NCBI GenBank assembly: GCA_041521345.1
Contig: JBGOHB010000015.1
DNA length: 64,000 bases
Reading direction: 5' to 3' (one strand)
Origin: Virgibacillus_N oceani_A
Lineage (GTDB): Bacteria; Bacillota; Bacilli; Bacillales; Amphibacillaceae
The position numbers and the translations under genes were made by a program. The stretch's first letter is position 1, and each line of letters starts with the position of its first letter. This document shows, piece after piece, positions 25,514-33,533 of this stretch. Under the pieces are notes generated by a model that made no database searches, was not told where the DNA came from, and saw only the letters and a program-made list of their open reading frames with translations.

Positions 25514-26158
25514 ATGGCTCAATCGTTAAATTCAATATCCAGAGCTGATATACGCGGAACTGCAGTTGGTGTACTGTTTATGGCGTTTTTCGGGACAATG
25601 TGGGCATACGCAGGAATAATAGGATTACAAGGCTGGGGAAGTCCATGGGTGTTAATTGCCTCTCTAGCCATTGGAATTGCGCTGTTTGCAAGTGGTTGTT
25701 TACTAATATTCGCTTCTCGTGAATTACCAAATCAGGTACCATATGCCGCTGGAAAGCGCGGAAAGAATATAGGTGGATGGTTTAACACTATTTTCCTAGC
25801 AGAAGGTTTCGCCATCGTCATTGCTATTGTTGTGTGCAACGCTGCAGGTCAAACTGAACTGATACCTCTCGTAATTGCGTTAATTGTCGGTATTCATTTT
25901 TTTCCATTGGCCTATCTTTTCCAGGTTAGGATTTATTATTATACAGGTACACTTTTATGTTTACTCCCTGTTATTACATGGATCATTGTTCCCTACAATG
26001 TCACATTAATGGAACAACGGGTAAATGCATACATGTCTGTTGTTGGCTTTGGATCTTCCTCGATTTTGTGGGGTACCAGTCTGGTAATATACCTAATGGG
26101 GAGAAAATTAATAAGACTTGCCTCAAATGAAAAGAAAGACGTCGCTGCGTATCCCTGA
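25514..26158 (+). CDS. Seven-helix membrane protein, DUF7010-like, function unknown
   Basis: 214 residues with six to seven hydrophobic helices in regular pairs, a small-residue GTAVGVLFMAFFGTMWAY start, an internal basic loop (AAGKRGKNIGG) and a basic C-terminus. Resembles uncharacterised integral membrane proteins of Bacillaceae. The ribosome site (AAAGG) is weak and distant. A terminator follows. Confidence 0.55.
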   Translation: MAQSLNSISRADIRGTAVGVLFMAFFGTMWAYAGIIGLQGWGSPWVLIASLAIGIALFASGCLLIFASRELPNQVPYAAGKRGKNIGGWFNTIFLAEGFAIVIAIVVCNAAGQTELIPLVIALIVGIHFFPLAYLFQVRIYYYTGTLLCLLPVITWIIVPYNVTLMEQRVNAYMSVVGFGSSSILWGTSLVIYLMGRKLIRLASNEKKDVAAYP

Positions 26159-26213
26159 ATATAAAAAACATATTTCAAACCAGTATGCGGTTATCAATAA
26201 TAGATTCATGCGT

Positions 26214-26239
26214 CCCCCGTTATTAAGCGGGGTTTTTTC
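26214..26239 (+). terminator. Terminator
   Basis: CCCCG / CGGGG stem with an 8-base loop, followed by TTTTTT. Confidence 0.75.
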
Positions 26240-26244
26240 TATCC

Positions 26245-26273
26245 TTTACATAGGGTAAGCGATTTCATATAAT
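26245..26273 (+). promoter_or_regulatory. Promoter of acetoacetyl-CoA synthetase gene
   Basis: TTTACA (26245-26250), 17-bp spacer, TATAAT (26268-26273). The expected start near 26280 leaves a leader of about 28 bases to the ATG at 26308. Confidence 0.75.
26254..26267 (+). promoter_or_regulatory. Catabolite-responsive element (cre) candidate
   Basis: GGTAAGCGATTTCA matches the CcpA consensus TGWAANCGNTNWCA at all but the first base. It lies inside the promoter spacer, so CcpA would block polymerase when sugars are present. Confidence 0.6.
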
Positions 26274-26307
26274 GATAGTAATTGTATTATAATTCAGGAG
26301 GGTCGAA

Positions 26308-28293
26308 ATGAGTCAAATAAAAGAAGGAACATTATTGTGGGAACCCAGTGAAGAACGCAAACAACAAACAAATATTAATGCGTACATGAACTGGCTAAAA
26401 ACACATAAAAACTTACATTTTGATGATTATCATTCCCTTTGGAAATGGTCCGTGAATGATTTAGAAGCTTTTTGGGAATCCCAATGGGAGTATTTTGATA
26501 TTCAATCATCAAATCCTTATACATCCGTATTATCTACCCATGAAATGCCCGGCGCCAAATGGTTTGAAGGCGCAGAAATTAATTATACCGAACATATTTT
26601 TAAAAATAGAAAAACTAATAAAGCTGCGATCATTCATGCATCAGAAATACGCAATACTTCAGAGATCACCTGGGATGAACTGTATAAAGAAACTGCAGCT
26701 ATGCAAAAGACGCTAAAGGATCTTGGTGTGCAAAAAGGAGATCGCATTGTTGCCTATGTATCCAATATATATGAAACTATTGTGGCATTTCTCGCCAGTG
26801 CAAGTCTTGGAGCAATCTGGTCCAGTGCCTCTCCTGATTTTGGAACACAAAGTGTCATTGACCGTTTTAAACAGATTGAACCTAAGGTAATGATCACGGT
26901 TGACGGATACCGCTACGGCGGCAAAGGTTTTGACCGCTTAAATACAGTGAAAGAAATTCAGGATGAACTGCCAACATTGGAAGCGACTATCGCTGTGCCA
27001 TACCTTAATAAAGATGCTGACTTTACAGGACTTAAAAATTCAATCGTTTGGAAAGATGCCGTCAAAAATAAAGAATCTAAAACGCTTACTTACGAACATG
27101 TTCCGTTTAACGATCCGCTATGGGTACTTTTCTCTTCAGGTACCACAGGAAAACCAAAGCCAATTGCCCAAAGTCAAGGCGGTATTTTGCTCGAGCATTT
27201 AAAAGCATTGACATTCCATTCGGATTTAGGGGAAAACGACCGTTTTTTCTGGTTTACGACAACAGGCTGGATGATGTGGAACTTCCTTGTTGGAGCACTA
27301 TTAACCGGCAGTACTGTAATTTTATATGACGGAAATCCGGCGTATCCGGATAAAAAAATGCTATGGAAATTCGCAGAAAAAACCAAAATGACGGTATTTG
27401 GCACAAGCGCGAGTTATATTACAGCATGCATGAAAGATGAAAACTTGAAACCGGGAGATGAATTTGACTTAAGTGCACTGAAAAGCATCAGTTCCACTGG
27501 TTCTCCCCTGCCGCCGGAAGGGTTTCAGTGGTGTTATGACAATGTGAAAAAAGATTTATGGATTGCCTCAGCAAGCGGAGGTACGGATGTATGTACGGCC
27601 TTTGTGCTTGGAGCTCCGATTTTGCCTGTTTATGCTGGAGAACTGCAATGCCGTGGCTTGGGCGCAAAAATTGAAAGTTTCAGTGATGAAGCTGAACCAC
27701 AAATGGAGGAAGTTGGCGAACTGGTGCTGACAGAACCATTCCCATCGATGCCGATTTATTTTTGGAATGACCTCGATGGTAGCCGTCTGCATGAAAGCTA
27801 CTTTAATGTATTCCCGGGGATATGGTGTCATGGCGACTATTTGAAAATTACCGACAGACATACATGTGTTATTTACGGCCGCTCCGACGCAACAATTAAC
27901 CGTGGTGGAATCCGCATTGGTACAAGTGAAATCTATCGTGCGGTGGATCAGGTGAAAGAAGTAGCTGATAGTTTAATTGTTGATATTCCTAAAGGAGATG
28001 ACTCGGAAACACCTCTATTTGTGCAAATGAAAGAAGGATACAATTTAACTGATGACATTACACACGCAATCAAAAAACAAATACGGAGCCAATGCTCACC
28101 AAGACATGTGCCAACAGGCGTATTTGAAGTGGATGAACTGCCAAAAACATTGAACGGTAAAAAATTGGAGATTCCAGTTAAGAAAATTTTAATGGGGAGA
28201 CCTGTCGAGCAGGTAGTAAATAAAGGGTCATTGAGTAATGAGACAGCATTGGATTATTTTGTAGAGTTTGCCGGGAAACATGTAAATCTTTAA
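26308..28293 (+). CDS. Acetoacetate-CoA ligase
   Basis: 661 residues, the normal acetoacetyl-CoA synthetase length. N-terminal WEPSEERKQQTNINAYMNWL and WKWSVNDLEAFWES are family-specific; adenylate-forming motifs follow: LFSSGTTGKPKPI, TTTGWMMWN, GGTDVCTAF, WCHGDYL and INRGGIRIGTSEIY with the A10 lysine in KTLNGKKLEIP. It activates acetoacetate for ketone-body or lipid use. AGGAGGG precedes the ATG. Single gene with its own terminator. Confidence 0.9.
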   Translation: MSQIKEGTLLWEPSEERKQQTNINAYMNWLKTHKNLHFDDYHSLWKWSVNDLEAFWESQWEYFDIQSSNPYTSVLSTHEMPGAKWFEGAEINYTEHIFKNRKTNKAAIIHASEIRNTSEITWDELYKETAAMQKTLKDLGVQKGDRIVAYVSNIYETIVAFLASASLGAIWSSASPDFGTQSVIDRFKQIEPKVMITVDGYRYGGKGFDRLNTVKEIQDELPTLEATIAVPYLNKDADFTGLKNSIVWKDAVKNKESKTLTYEHVPFNDPLWVLFSSGTTGKPKPIAQSQGGILLEHLKALTFHSDLGENDRFFWFTTTGWMMWNFLVGALLTGSTVILYDGNPAYPDKKMLWKFAEKTKMTVFGTSASYITACMKDENLKPGDEFDLSALKSISSTGSPLPPEGFQWCYDNVKKDLWIASASGGTDVCTAFVLGAPILPVYAGELQCRGLGAKIESFSDEAEPQMEEVGELVLTEPFPSMPIYFWNDLDGSRLHESYFNVFPGIWCHGDYLKITDRHTCVIYGRSDATINRGGIRIGTSEIYRAVDQVKEVADSLIVDIPKGDDSETPLFVQMKEGYNLTDDITHAIKKQIRSQCSPRHVPTGVFEVDELPKTLNGKKLEIPVKKILMGRPVEQVVNKGSLSNETALDYFVEFAGKHVNL

Positions 28294-28303
28294 TAGGTAA
28301 ACT

Positions 28304-28353
28304 AAGGGACTGTCGATAAGTCAAAGAAACAAGGTATGAAGGCAGTCCTTTTC
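28304..28353 (+). terminator. Terminator of the acetoacetyl-CoA synthetase gene
   Basis: AAGGGACTGTC pairs, with one bulge, with GGCAGTCCTT followed by TT; the loop is long, about 25 bases. Confidence 0.5.
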
Positions 28354-28452
28354 ATTTTGATTCCCATAAAAAGGCTATATAGTAAATGGTAGCCGGTAAG
28401 AATTGCCAAGAGCAAGTATCTGAAGCAAGGTCGAGCTGATATTGGAGCTACT

Positions 28453-28590
28453 GTGTACTTGAGAAAGCTCCTCTGATACATGACCAAGCATATTATGGGA
28501 TGACCGTGTACTTGAAAAAACTCCTCTAATACATGACTATCTTGGTTTCCGGCTCAGCGTGTACTTGAGACACTCTCTCTGAGACATGAC
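28453..28590. repeat. Three 32-bp direct repeats at a fixed 53-bp period
   Basis: Units at 28453-28484, 28506-28537 and 28559-28590 share GTGTACTTGA near the start and ACATGAC at the end. The 21-bp spacers are unrelated. The period is exactly 53 bp, about five helical turns. Repeats are imperfect. The surrounding gap 28294-28765 has no gene. Confidence 0.8.
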
Positions 28591-28699
28591 TAACAAGAAA
28601 ATGCGTCTATCATATATTAGAGCTCAACGTCCTGTCATATAAATGAACTCAGATGTCCCAAAGTATATACCTATAGGGATTAGTTTGGACCCTAATAGG

Positions 28700-28740
28700 A
28701 AAAACCGATGAAAAACTAATTGTTTTTCACCGGTTTTTTT
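28700..28740. terminator. Bidirectional terminator
   Basis: AAAAACCGATGAAAAA pairs with TTTTTCACCGGTTTTT with few mismatches, then a T-run; it lies just past the panF pseudogene. Confidence 0.75.
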
Positions 28741-28765
28741 AATGTAGGTTGATTAAACCAGTTGT

Positions 28766-29636
28766 TTACATTTCTGCAGTCTTCTTTTGGGTCCCCAAGC
28801 TCACAAAAACATAAGCAAAAAAGGAAAATACAACTGGCAGTACAACAGAGTGTAAACCCAATGGCTGCGGGAAGAAAGAATCAGATAAGATATAAAATCC
28901 GACACCCACAATCATCGAAGCGAGTGCGCCGTATTTATTCCCTTTGCTCCAATAGAGTCCGAGAATAATAAGCCAAATAAATGCTGCTTCCAAACCGCCA
29001 AAGGCAAATAGATTCAACCAGATAATTAAATCAGGCGGATTTAATGCCATGATAAATACGATAACTCCTAAAGCAGCTGTTATCCCGATACCGATCCACT
29101 TCACCCTATCATCCGGCGCATCCGGCCTCACATAATTCAATTAAACATCTTTTACAATAGTAGAACTAACTAATAATAACAACGAATCTACTGTCGAAAT
29201 GATAGCCGCCATCGGGGCAGCCAACACTACCCCTGCCACCCATGCTGACATAACTTCAAGTGCAATCAGCGGAATGACCTGATCCCCGACTTCTATACCG
29301 GGCAAAATCGGTCTTGCAAACACACCGATCAAATGCATATTCAGCATGATAAACCGACAACAATCGTCCCGATGGTAATGGCTCGGTGCATGGAACGGGA
29401 ATCTTTATAGGCCACCCTTCCGTAGAAGCTGTTCCCGGCCATCCGATGAAACTGCTTGCACTTCCATATGTAACGGTCATTGTCATGGCCAGCATGAAGC
29501 CGTCCATGCTTCGCCCACCCAGGAAATAATCCTGTAAAAAAGAGGACGACCCTCTTACATATCTGCTCGTCCAGATACCAACTCCAAAAATAATAATCAA
29601 GATGATAACTAAAGGTATAATCGCTTGCCAGTTCAT
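28766..29636 (-). pseudogene. panF: Sodium/pantothenate symporter, decayed
   Basis: PanF pieces are visible in the correct order but in three states. The N-terminus (from MNWQAIIPLVIILII at 29636) reads normally to SASSFIGWPG. The rest then jumps to AYKDSRSMHRAITIGTIVVG, so roughly 190 codons that should lie between are missing, with a frame change. A second 1-base frameshift falls near 29345 (before MLNMHLIGVFARPILPG). A TAA at 29141-29143 interrupts KDV-*-LNYVRPDA. The remaining C-terminal helices continue to 28766. Intact PanF is about 480 residues, so this copy cannot transport pantothenate. It lies after the intact yhdT. Confidence 0.85.
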
Positions 29637-29902
29637 TCGTTTTTCTTCTCCTCATCAAACGATATTTCAACAAAATATTTCTTTACAACAAAAACAACCA
29701 ATACGGCCATTACGACAAAGCCAAGTACACAGCTGTAAAAAAACCAGGCAGGCAAGCCGAATACATAAGAATATTGTTCAGGGTCCTTACCCCCTAAACT
29801 GTAAGCAAATGCATACCACCAAATGAAGTTAAAGATTGCCAGGCCTACTCCGATCAGCGCTTCCCTATTTGCTATTCTCGATAGATGCTTGTCTTTTTCC
29901 AA
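29633..29902 (-). CDS. yhdT: YhdT-like DUF997 protein
   Basis: 89 residues, two to three membrane helices with the family motif NREALIGVGLAIFNFIWWYAFAY. In other bacteria yhdT is directly upstream of panF and co-transcribed, as here, with a 4-base overlap. The start is TTG; AAGGGAG is about 13 bases upstream. Probably a small partner of the pantothenate transporter, now without a working partner. Confidence 0.75.
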   Translation of the reverse strand: MEKDKHLSRIANREALIGVGLAIFNFIWWYAFAYSLGGKDPEQYSYVFGLPAWFFYSCVLGFVVMAVLVVFVVKKYFVEISFDEEKKNE

Positions 29903-30045
29903 TTCTAATACTTAACTCCCTTTTTGCGAAGAACTTTATTCATTATAATATAACGCAAAGTTAATTATCTGTAAATGGTGAAAATTTTGCATCAAATTCT
30001 CAACACCAAATTATACACTAAATTTTTAGGCATAATGGAAAGGGC

Positions 30046-30074
30046 TTGAAAAAAGTCTGGTTTCATTATATAAT
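30046..30074 (+). promoter_or_regulatory. Promoter of tRNA-Ala
   Basis: TTGAAA (30046-30051), 17-bp spacer, TATAAT (30069-30074); the tRNA begins 14 bases later. Confidence 0.8.
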
Positions 30075-30087
30075 CTTTACTGGTAAC

Positions 30088-30160
30088 GGGGCATTAGCTC
30101 AGCTGGGAGAGCGCTTGTCTGGCAGACAAGAGGTCAGCGGTTCGAGCCCGCTATGCTCCA
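30088..30160 (+). tRNA. tRNA-Ala (anticodon GGC)
   Basis: 73 bases folding into a full cloverleaf: acceptor GGGGCAT/ATGCTCC (one G-U), anticodon stem CTTGT/ACAAG with loop CTGGCAG giving anticodon GGC, and the T-arm TTCGAGC. CCA is not encoded. Confidence 0.97.
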
Positions 30161-30166
30161 TCATTT

Positions 30167-30200
30167 AAAACGCTTATCCTGTAAGGGATGAGTGTTTTTC
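30167..30200 (+). terminator. Terminator after tRNA-Ala
   Basis: AAAACGCTTATCC pairs with GGGATGAGTGTTT (G-U and one mismatch), then T-run. Confidence 0.75.
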
Positions 30201-30350
30201 ATTTTATAATAATTATAGATAACGATAATTATTATTATTCATAGCGAATTTTAGTCAGACATTTTCATCTATTATCATAAAATAAACAGACATCCAGTAT
30301 AAATATAGAGAGGTATTTTATAGTTTTATCTGAATCTACTATTTCACCGC

Positions 30351-30379
30351 ATGACAAATACAAATAATTCTGTTATGCT
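30351..30379 (+). promoter_or_regulatory. Promoter of the thi operon
   Basis: ATGACA (30351-30356), 17-bp spacer, TATGCT (30374-30379). Transcription would start about 25 bases before the riboswitch. Confidence 0.5.
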
Positions 30380-30411
30380 TTATAAAAGCAAACAGTAAAA
30401 TACAAAACACA

Positions 30412-30508
30412 ACTACTAGGGGTGCCCAAATGGGGCTGAGAGGAAAGTGCTAACAAACTTTCTGACTCTTATGGACCTGAACTGGGTAATACCAGCGGAG
30501 GGAAGTAG
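30412..30508 (+). promoter_or_regulatory. TPP riboswitch (THI element)
   Basis: Contains the conserved parts in order: ACTAGGGGTGCCC, GGGCTGAGA, TGACTCTTATGGACCTGAA, CTGGGTAATACCAGCG and the final GGAGGGAAGT. A terminator hairpin at 30543-30576 follows, so thiamine pyrophosphate probably causes early termination upstream of thiW. Confidence 0.95.
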
Positions 30509-30542
30509 TCGGACGTTAAGTCCATTCTATTTCAGCTTATCA

Positions 30543-30576
30543 AAGCCAGGTCCTTTTATTGGATCTGGCTTTTTTA
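30543..30576 (+). terminator. Riboswitch-controlled terminator
   Basis: AAGCCAGGTCC pairs with GGATCTGGCTT (one G-U), then TTTT. Positioned as the expression platform of the TPP riboswitch. Confidence 0.8.
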
Positions 30577-30605
30577 GTGGCCCCTCTTTTAAAAGGAGGA
30601 AAATT

Positions 30606-31091
30606 GTGAATCAAACGCGGTTATTAACCATAATGGCAGTATTTGTAGCTATCGGCACATTAGGAGCACAGCTAATCTGGTTTCCTGCAGGTGTTGCCAG
30701 GGCTTATCCCGTTCAACATGCTGTAAACGTGATGGCTGCAGTAACCTTGGGTCCTTGGCCAGCAGTTGGCATTGCCTTCATGATTGGGCTGCTCAGAAAT
30801 ATGCTCGGTCTCGGAACATTACTGGCATTCCCAGGCGGAATGGTCGGAGCCTTTGTAGCGGGCTATCTGTACAAAAAGTCAAACAAGATAGGTTTTGCGT
30901 CTGGTGGGGAAGCCATTGGCAGTGGTGTGATTGGTGCATTGTTTGCGGTTCCAATGGCACAAGTTTTAATGGGTAGTGCTGCTGGTGCTTTTGCCTTTAT
31001 GCCGTCATTCCTAGTAAGCAGCATAACTGGAGCTTTAATCGGCTGGTTTGTCATTTCAAGAGTAAAACAGGCCAATTTAGTACGCATTTAA
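30606..31091 (+). CDS. thiW: ThiW, ECF transporter S component
   Basis: 161 residues, five to six membrane helices, opening VNQTRLLTIMAVFVAIGTLG and containing LGPWPAVGIAFMIGLLRNML and GTLLAFPGGMVGAF. ThiW is the substrate-binding part of an energy-coupling-factor transporter, predicted to take up the thiazole precursor of thiamine. The start is GTG with AAAGGAGG upstream. It leads the riboswitch-controlled operon. The ECF energising module is not in this window. Confidence 0.9.
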   Translation: MNQTRLLTIMAVFVAIGTLGAQLIWFPAGVARAYPVQHAVNVMAAVTLGPWPAVGIAFMIGLLRNMLGLGTLLAFPGGMVGAFVAGYLYKKSNKIGFASGGEAIGSGVIGALFAVPMAQVLMGSAAGAFAFMPSFLVSSITGALIGWFVISRVKQANLVRI

Positions 31092-31129
31092 ATCAGCCGA
31101 GCAAAAAACATACAACAGGAGGAATGAAA

Positions 31130-31945
31130 ATGAAGCAAGTCCATTGCGCACTTACGATAGCCGGAACAGATCCGACCGGAGGAGCCGGAATTCAGGCAGA
31201 TTTAAAAACATTTCAGGAGCTGCAAAGCTACGGAATGTCAGTCATTACATCGGTTGTCGCACAAAACACAACCGGTGTTCAGAATGTACACCACCTTCCC
31301 ATTCCCATGATTAAGCAGCAGTTGGATTCTGTCTTTTCCGATATGCCAGTCCATGCTTTTAAAACAGGAATGATTGCAAATATCGATATGATGAAAGCAG
31401 TGAAAGAAAAGATCTCAGAGATTGAGGCACCATATGTCATGGATCCTGTTATGGTCGCAACCAGCGGTGATGCACTGATAGTTGAAAATGCGCGAAATTA
31501 TTTACGTGACCATTTACTTCCATTAACAGCACTCGTAACCCCAAACATTCCTGAAGCAGAATTCCTTACAGGGAATAAAGTTGATTCCCTGGATGATATG
31601 AAACAGGCTGCTGTTGAGCTTGTAGATAAATTCGGAGCAAATGCGGCGTTGGTAAAAGGCGGTCATCTGGACGGAGAAGCAACGGATTTTTTATATGATG
31701 GCAAAAAAATATCAACCTTTTCTGAAAAACGCATTAACACAAAAAACACTCACGGAACCGGCTGCACATATTCGGCGGCCATTACAGCTTATATGAGTCA
31801 AGGCATCTCGCTGGAGAAGGCCGTTCAAAAAGCGAAACAGTTTGTCACAGCAGCAATTAAGCATTCTTTTGACCTGGGCAGCGGAAACGGACCTACCAAC
31901 CATTGGACTGATCGCATAGAAAGAAAGACAGCATATTTTAGCTGA
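31130..31945 (+). CDS. thiD: Hydroxymethylpyrimidine/phosphomethylpyrimidine kinase
   Basis: 271 residues, ribokinase fold, with ALTIAGTDPTGGAGIQADLKTF at the N-terminus (given here as the first 19 residues ALTIAGTDPTGGAGIQADL), VMDPVMVATSGD, LVTPNIPEAE and NTHGTGCTYSAAI containing the anion hole and catalytic Asp-type loop. It phosphorylates HMP twice to HMP-PP. ATG at 31130 is 7 bases after AGGAGG. Second gene of the thi operon. Confidence 0.93.
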   Translation: MKQVHCALTIAGTDPTGGAGIQADLKTFQELQSYGMSVITSVVAQNTTGVQNVHHLPIPMIKQQLDSVFSDMPVHAFKTGMIANIDMMKAVKEKISEIEAPYVMDPVMVATSGDALIVENARNYLRDHLLPLTALVTPNIPEAEFLTGNKVDSLDDMKQAAVELVDKFGANAALVKGGHLDGEATDFLYDGKKISTFSEKRINTKNTHGTGCTYSAAITAYMSQGISLEKAVQKAKQFVTAAIKHSFDLGSGNGPTNHWTDRIERKTAYFS

Positions 31946-31965
31946 ATTTATAAAGGGGTGATCCT

Positions 31966-32586
31966 ATGACATTTAATATTCGACCAGCACTGCGAAAATA
32001 CTTTATTATGGGTAGTCAAAATTGTGACCGGGATCCTGCAGATATATTGAAGGTTGCAGCAAACGCTGGGATAACCGCCTTTCAATTCCGTGAAAAAGGG
32101 GTTGGCGCTCTATCTGGCCAGGACAAAACAGCACTCGGAAAACAATTACGTGCCATCTGCCGACAACACCAAATACCTTTTATCGTCAATGACGATGTAG
32201 ATCTGGTAAACGAACTTGATGCTGACGGTATCCATGTAGGACAGGAGGACCTATCTGTCCGTGAATTACGGGAGGTTTTTCCCGATAAAATCATTGGATT
32301 ATCCGTATCGAGGAATGAACTTGCTGAGAGCCCATTAGCGTTTGTCGATTATGTCGGAGCGGGTGATATATTTGGCACCTCGTCAAAAGCACATGACAAA
32401 TCCGCTGTTGGTTTGGATTGGATCGTGGAGTTAAGAAACCAATTCCCCAAACTCCCTATAGTAGGCATTGGAGGAATCAATACGGACAACGCGGGTTCTG
32501 TAATCGAAGCTGGCGCAGATGGCGTAGCGGTTATATCCTCTATTGCCAAAGCAAATAATATAAAAGAAGCAGTTGATCAGCTTTAA
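31966..32586 (+). CDS. thiE: Thiamine-phosphate synthase
   Basis: 206 residues, TIM barrel, with FQFREKG, FIVNDDVDLVNELDADGIHVGQED and FGTSSKA (a slight variant of the usual GxxxxTxTK segment), ending GIGGINTDNAGSVIEAGADG. It joins HMP-PP and thiazole phosphate to give thiamine phosphate. AAAGGGGTGA precedes the ATG. No thiM lies between thiW and thiD. Confidence 0.93.
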   Translation: MTFNIRPALRKYFIMGSQNCDRDPADILKVAANAGITAFQFREKGVGALSGQDKTALGKQLRAICRQHQIPFIVNDDVDLVNELDADGIHVGQEDLSVRELREVFPDKIIGLSVSRNELAESPLAFVDYVGAGDIFGTSSKAHDKSAVGLDWIVELRNQFPKLPIVGIGGINTDNAGSVIEAGADGVAVISSIAKANNIKEAVDQL

Positions 32587-32618
32587 AGGGACGAAAGCCA
32601 TCACTTTCGTCCCTTTTT
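32585..32618 (+). terminator. Terminator of the thi operon
   Basis: AAAGGGACGAAAG pairs exactly with CTTTCGTCCCTTT, then T-run. Confidence 0.9.
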
Positions 32619-32733
32619 ACATTTTTGTACTTTTAATTCAATTAAGAACCGGAGCCCATTCTTTCCAAATCAATCCCTTTCCAGCACAAACACCCATATA
32701 ATAAAAGGAATAACAAATACAGGAGGATAAAAT

Positions 32734-33177
32734 ATGAATCACTACCATCATCCACCATTTTATGATGAGAGGCAATTTAATTTGCCGGGATATTTAATGG
32801 GCCAAATCTTTGGTTCCGGGGGAAATCAATTTCCTTAGCAGAGCGGAACATTTCCAGGATATTATGACAGCCAATTCCCATGGCAGGGCGGACAGCCGCC
32901 GGGTGCTCCCCCGCAGCAACAGACCGGAGGACCGCCTAATACCCCCCCGCCCCCTTTTGAACCCCAGCAACCGCAAGTACAAACATTTGCAGTTGATCCA
33001 GGCGGGATCCGTGGATGTATGTATCGTTTCACATACATTTGGGCAACACGGGATGCTTTTTGGTTTTATCCGACCTTTGTCGGTCGAAATTCGATTGCAG
33101 GGTATAGATGGCAGGGAAACAGATGGGTCTATTACGGTCTGGATCTGAACAGGATTCAATCATTCCAATGCTATTAA
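32734..33177 (+). pseudogene. Coat-like Gln/Pro-rich protein interrupted by an amber stop
   Basis: An ATG with AGGAGG upstream opens a 147-codon frame that is intact except for TAG at 32836-32838, where CAG would fit. Residues 1-34 read MNHYHHPPFYDERQFNLPGY and on to FP. After the stop comes a Pro-, Gly- and Gln-rich linker and a conserved-looking end with CMYRFTYIW, FWFYPTFVGRNSIAGYRW and WVYYGLDLNRI. Similar Bacillus proteins are short, spore-associated and poorly annotated. Either a recent nonsense mutation or a sequencing error. No other gene was seen in 32619-33280. Confidence 0.65.
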
Positions 33178-33283
33178 ACTTGTTTCCATAAAAAATCCTT
33201 TAAGCATCCTTTCGAGTAAAAAAACAACCTTACAATCGTCCTCCCTTTCTATTTAATAAGCTATACGGAAGGGAGGATTAATG

Positions 33284-33469
33284 ATGCATCAGTTATCCTT
33301 ACTTTATTTGGCTTGTATGTTAGTTGGATTTGGGCTTGCTAACCAGCCAACATCAGCTATTGTTTCAGCTGAAATAGCTAATTTCTTCTCCATCATTGGC
33401 GGAATTGCTATGATTGTTTTTGCTTTGGCAACCCTTTATCTCGGCGTGAAAGCATTGTTTAATAAGTAA
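33284..33469 (+). CDS. Small two-helix hydrophobic protein
   Basis: 61 residues: two membrane helices separated by a short polar turn, ending VKALFNK. GGGAGG is 7 bases before ATG 33284 (ATG 33281 is also possible). No family recognised. A terminator follows. Confidence 0.6.
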   Translation: MHQLSLLYLACMLVGFGLANQPTSAIVSAEIANFFSIIGGIAMIVFALATLYLGVKALFNK

Positions 33470-33487
33470 ATAAAAACCGTGCTTTTC

Positions 33488-33526
33488 AAAAAGAGTGCCT
33501 CTCATTATGAGAAGGCACTCTTTTTA
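33488..33526. terminator. Bidirectional terminator
   Basis: AAAAAGAGTGCCT pairs with AAGGCACTCTTTTT around a 12-base region; it separates the small gene from the convergent BCCT gene. Confidence 0.85.
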
Positions 33527-33533
33527 TCCATGT

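Noticed and set aside
28453..28590. Possible CRISPR array (32-bp repeats, 21-bp spacers)
   Set aside because: Only three units, repeats differ at several bases, spacers are short, and no cas genes are nearby. Reported instead as phased repeats.
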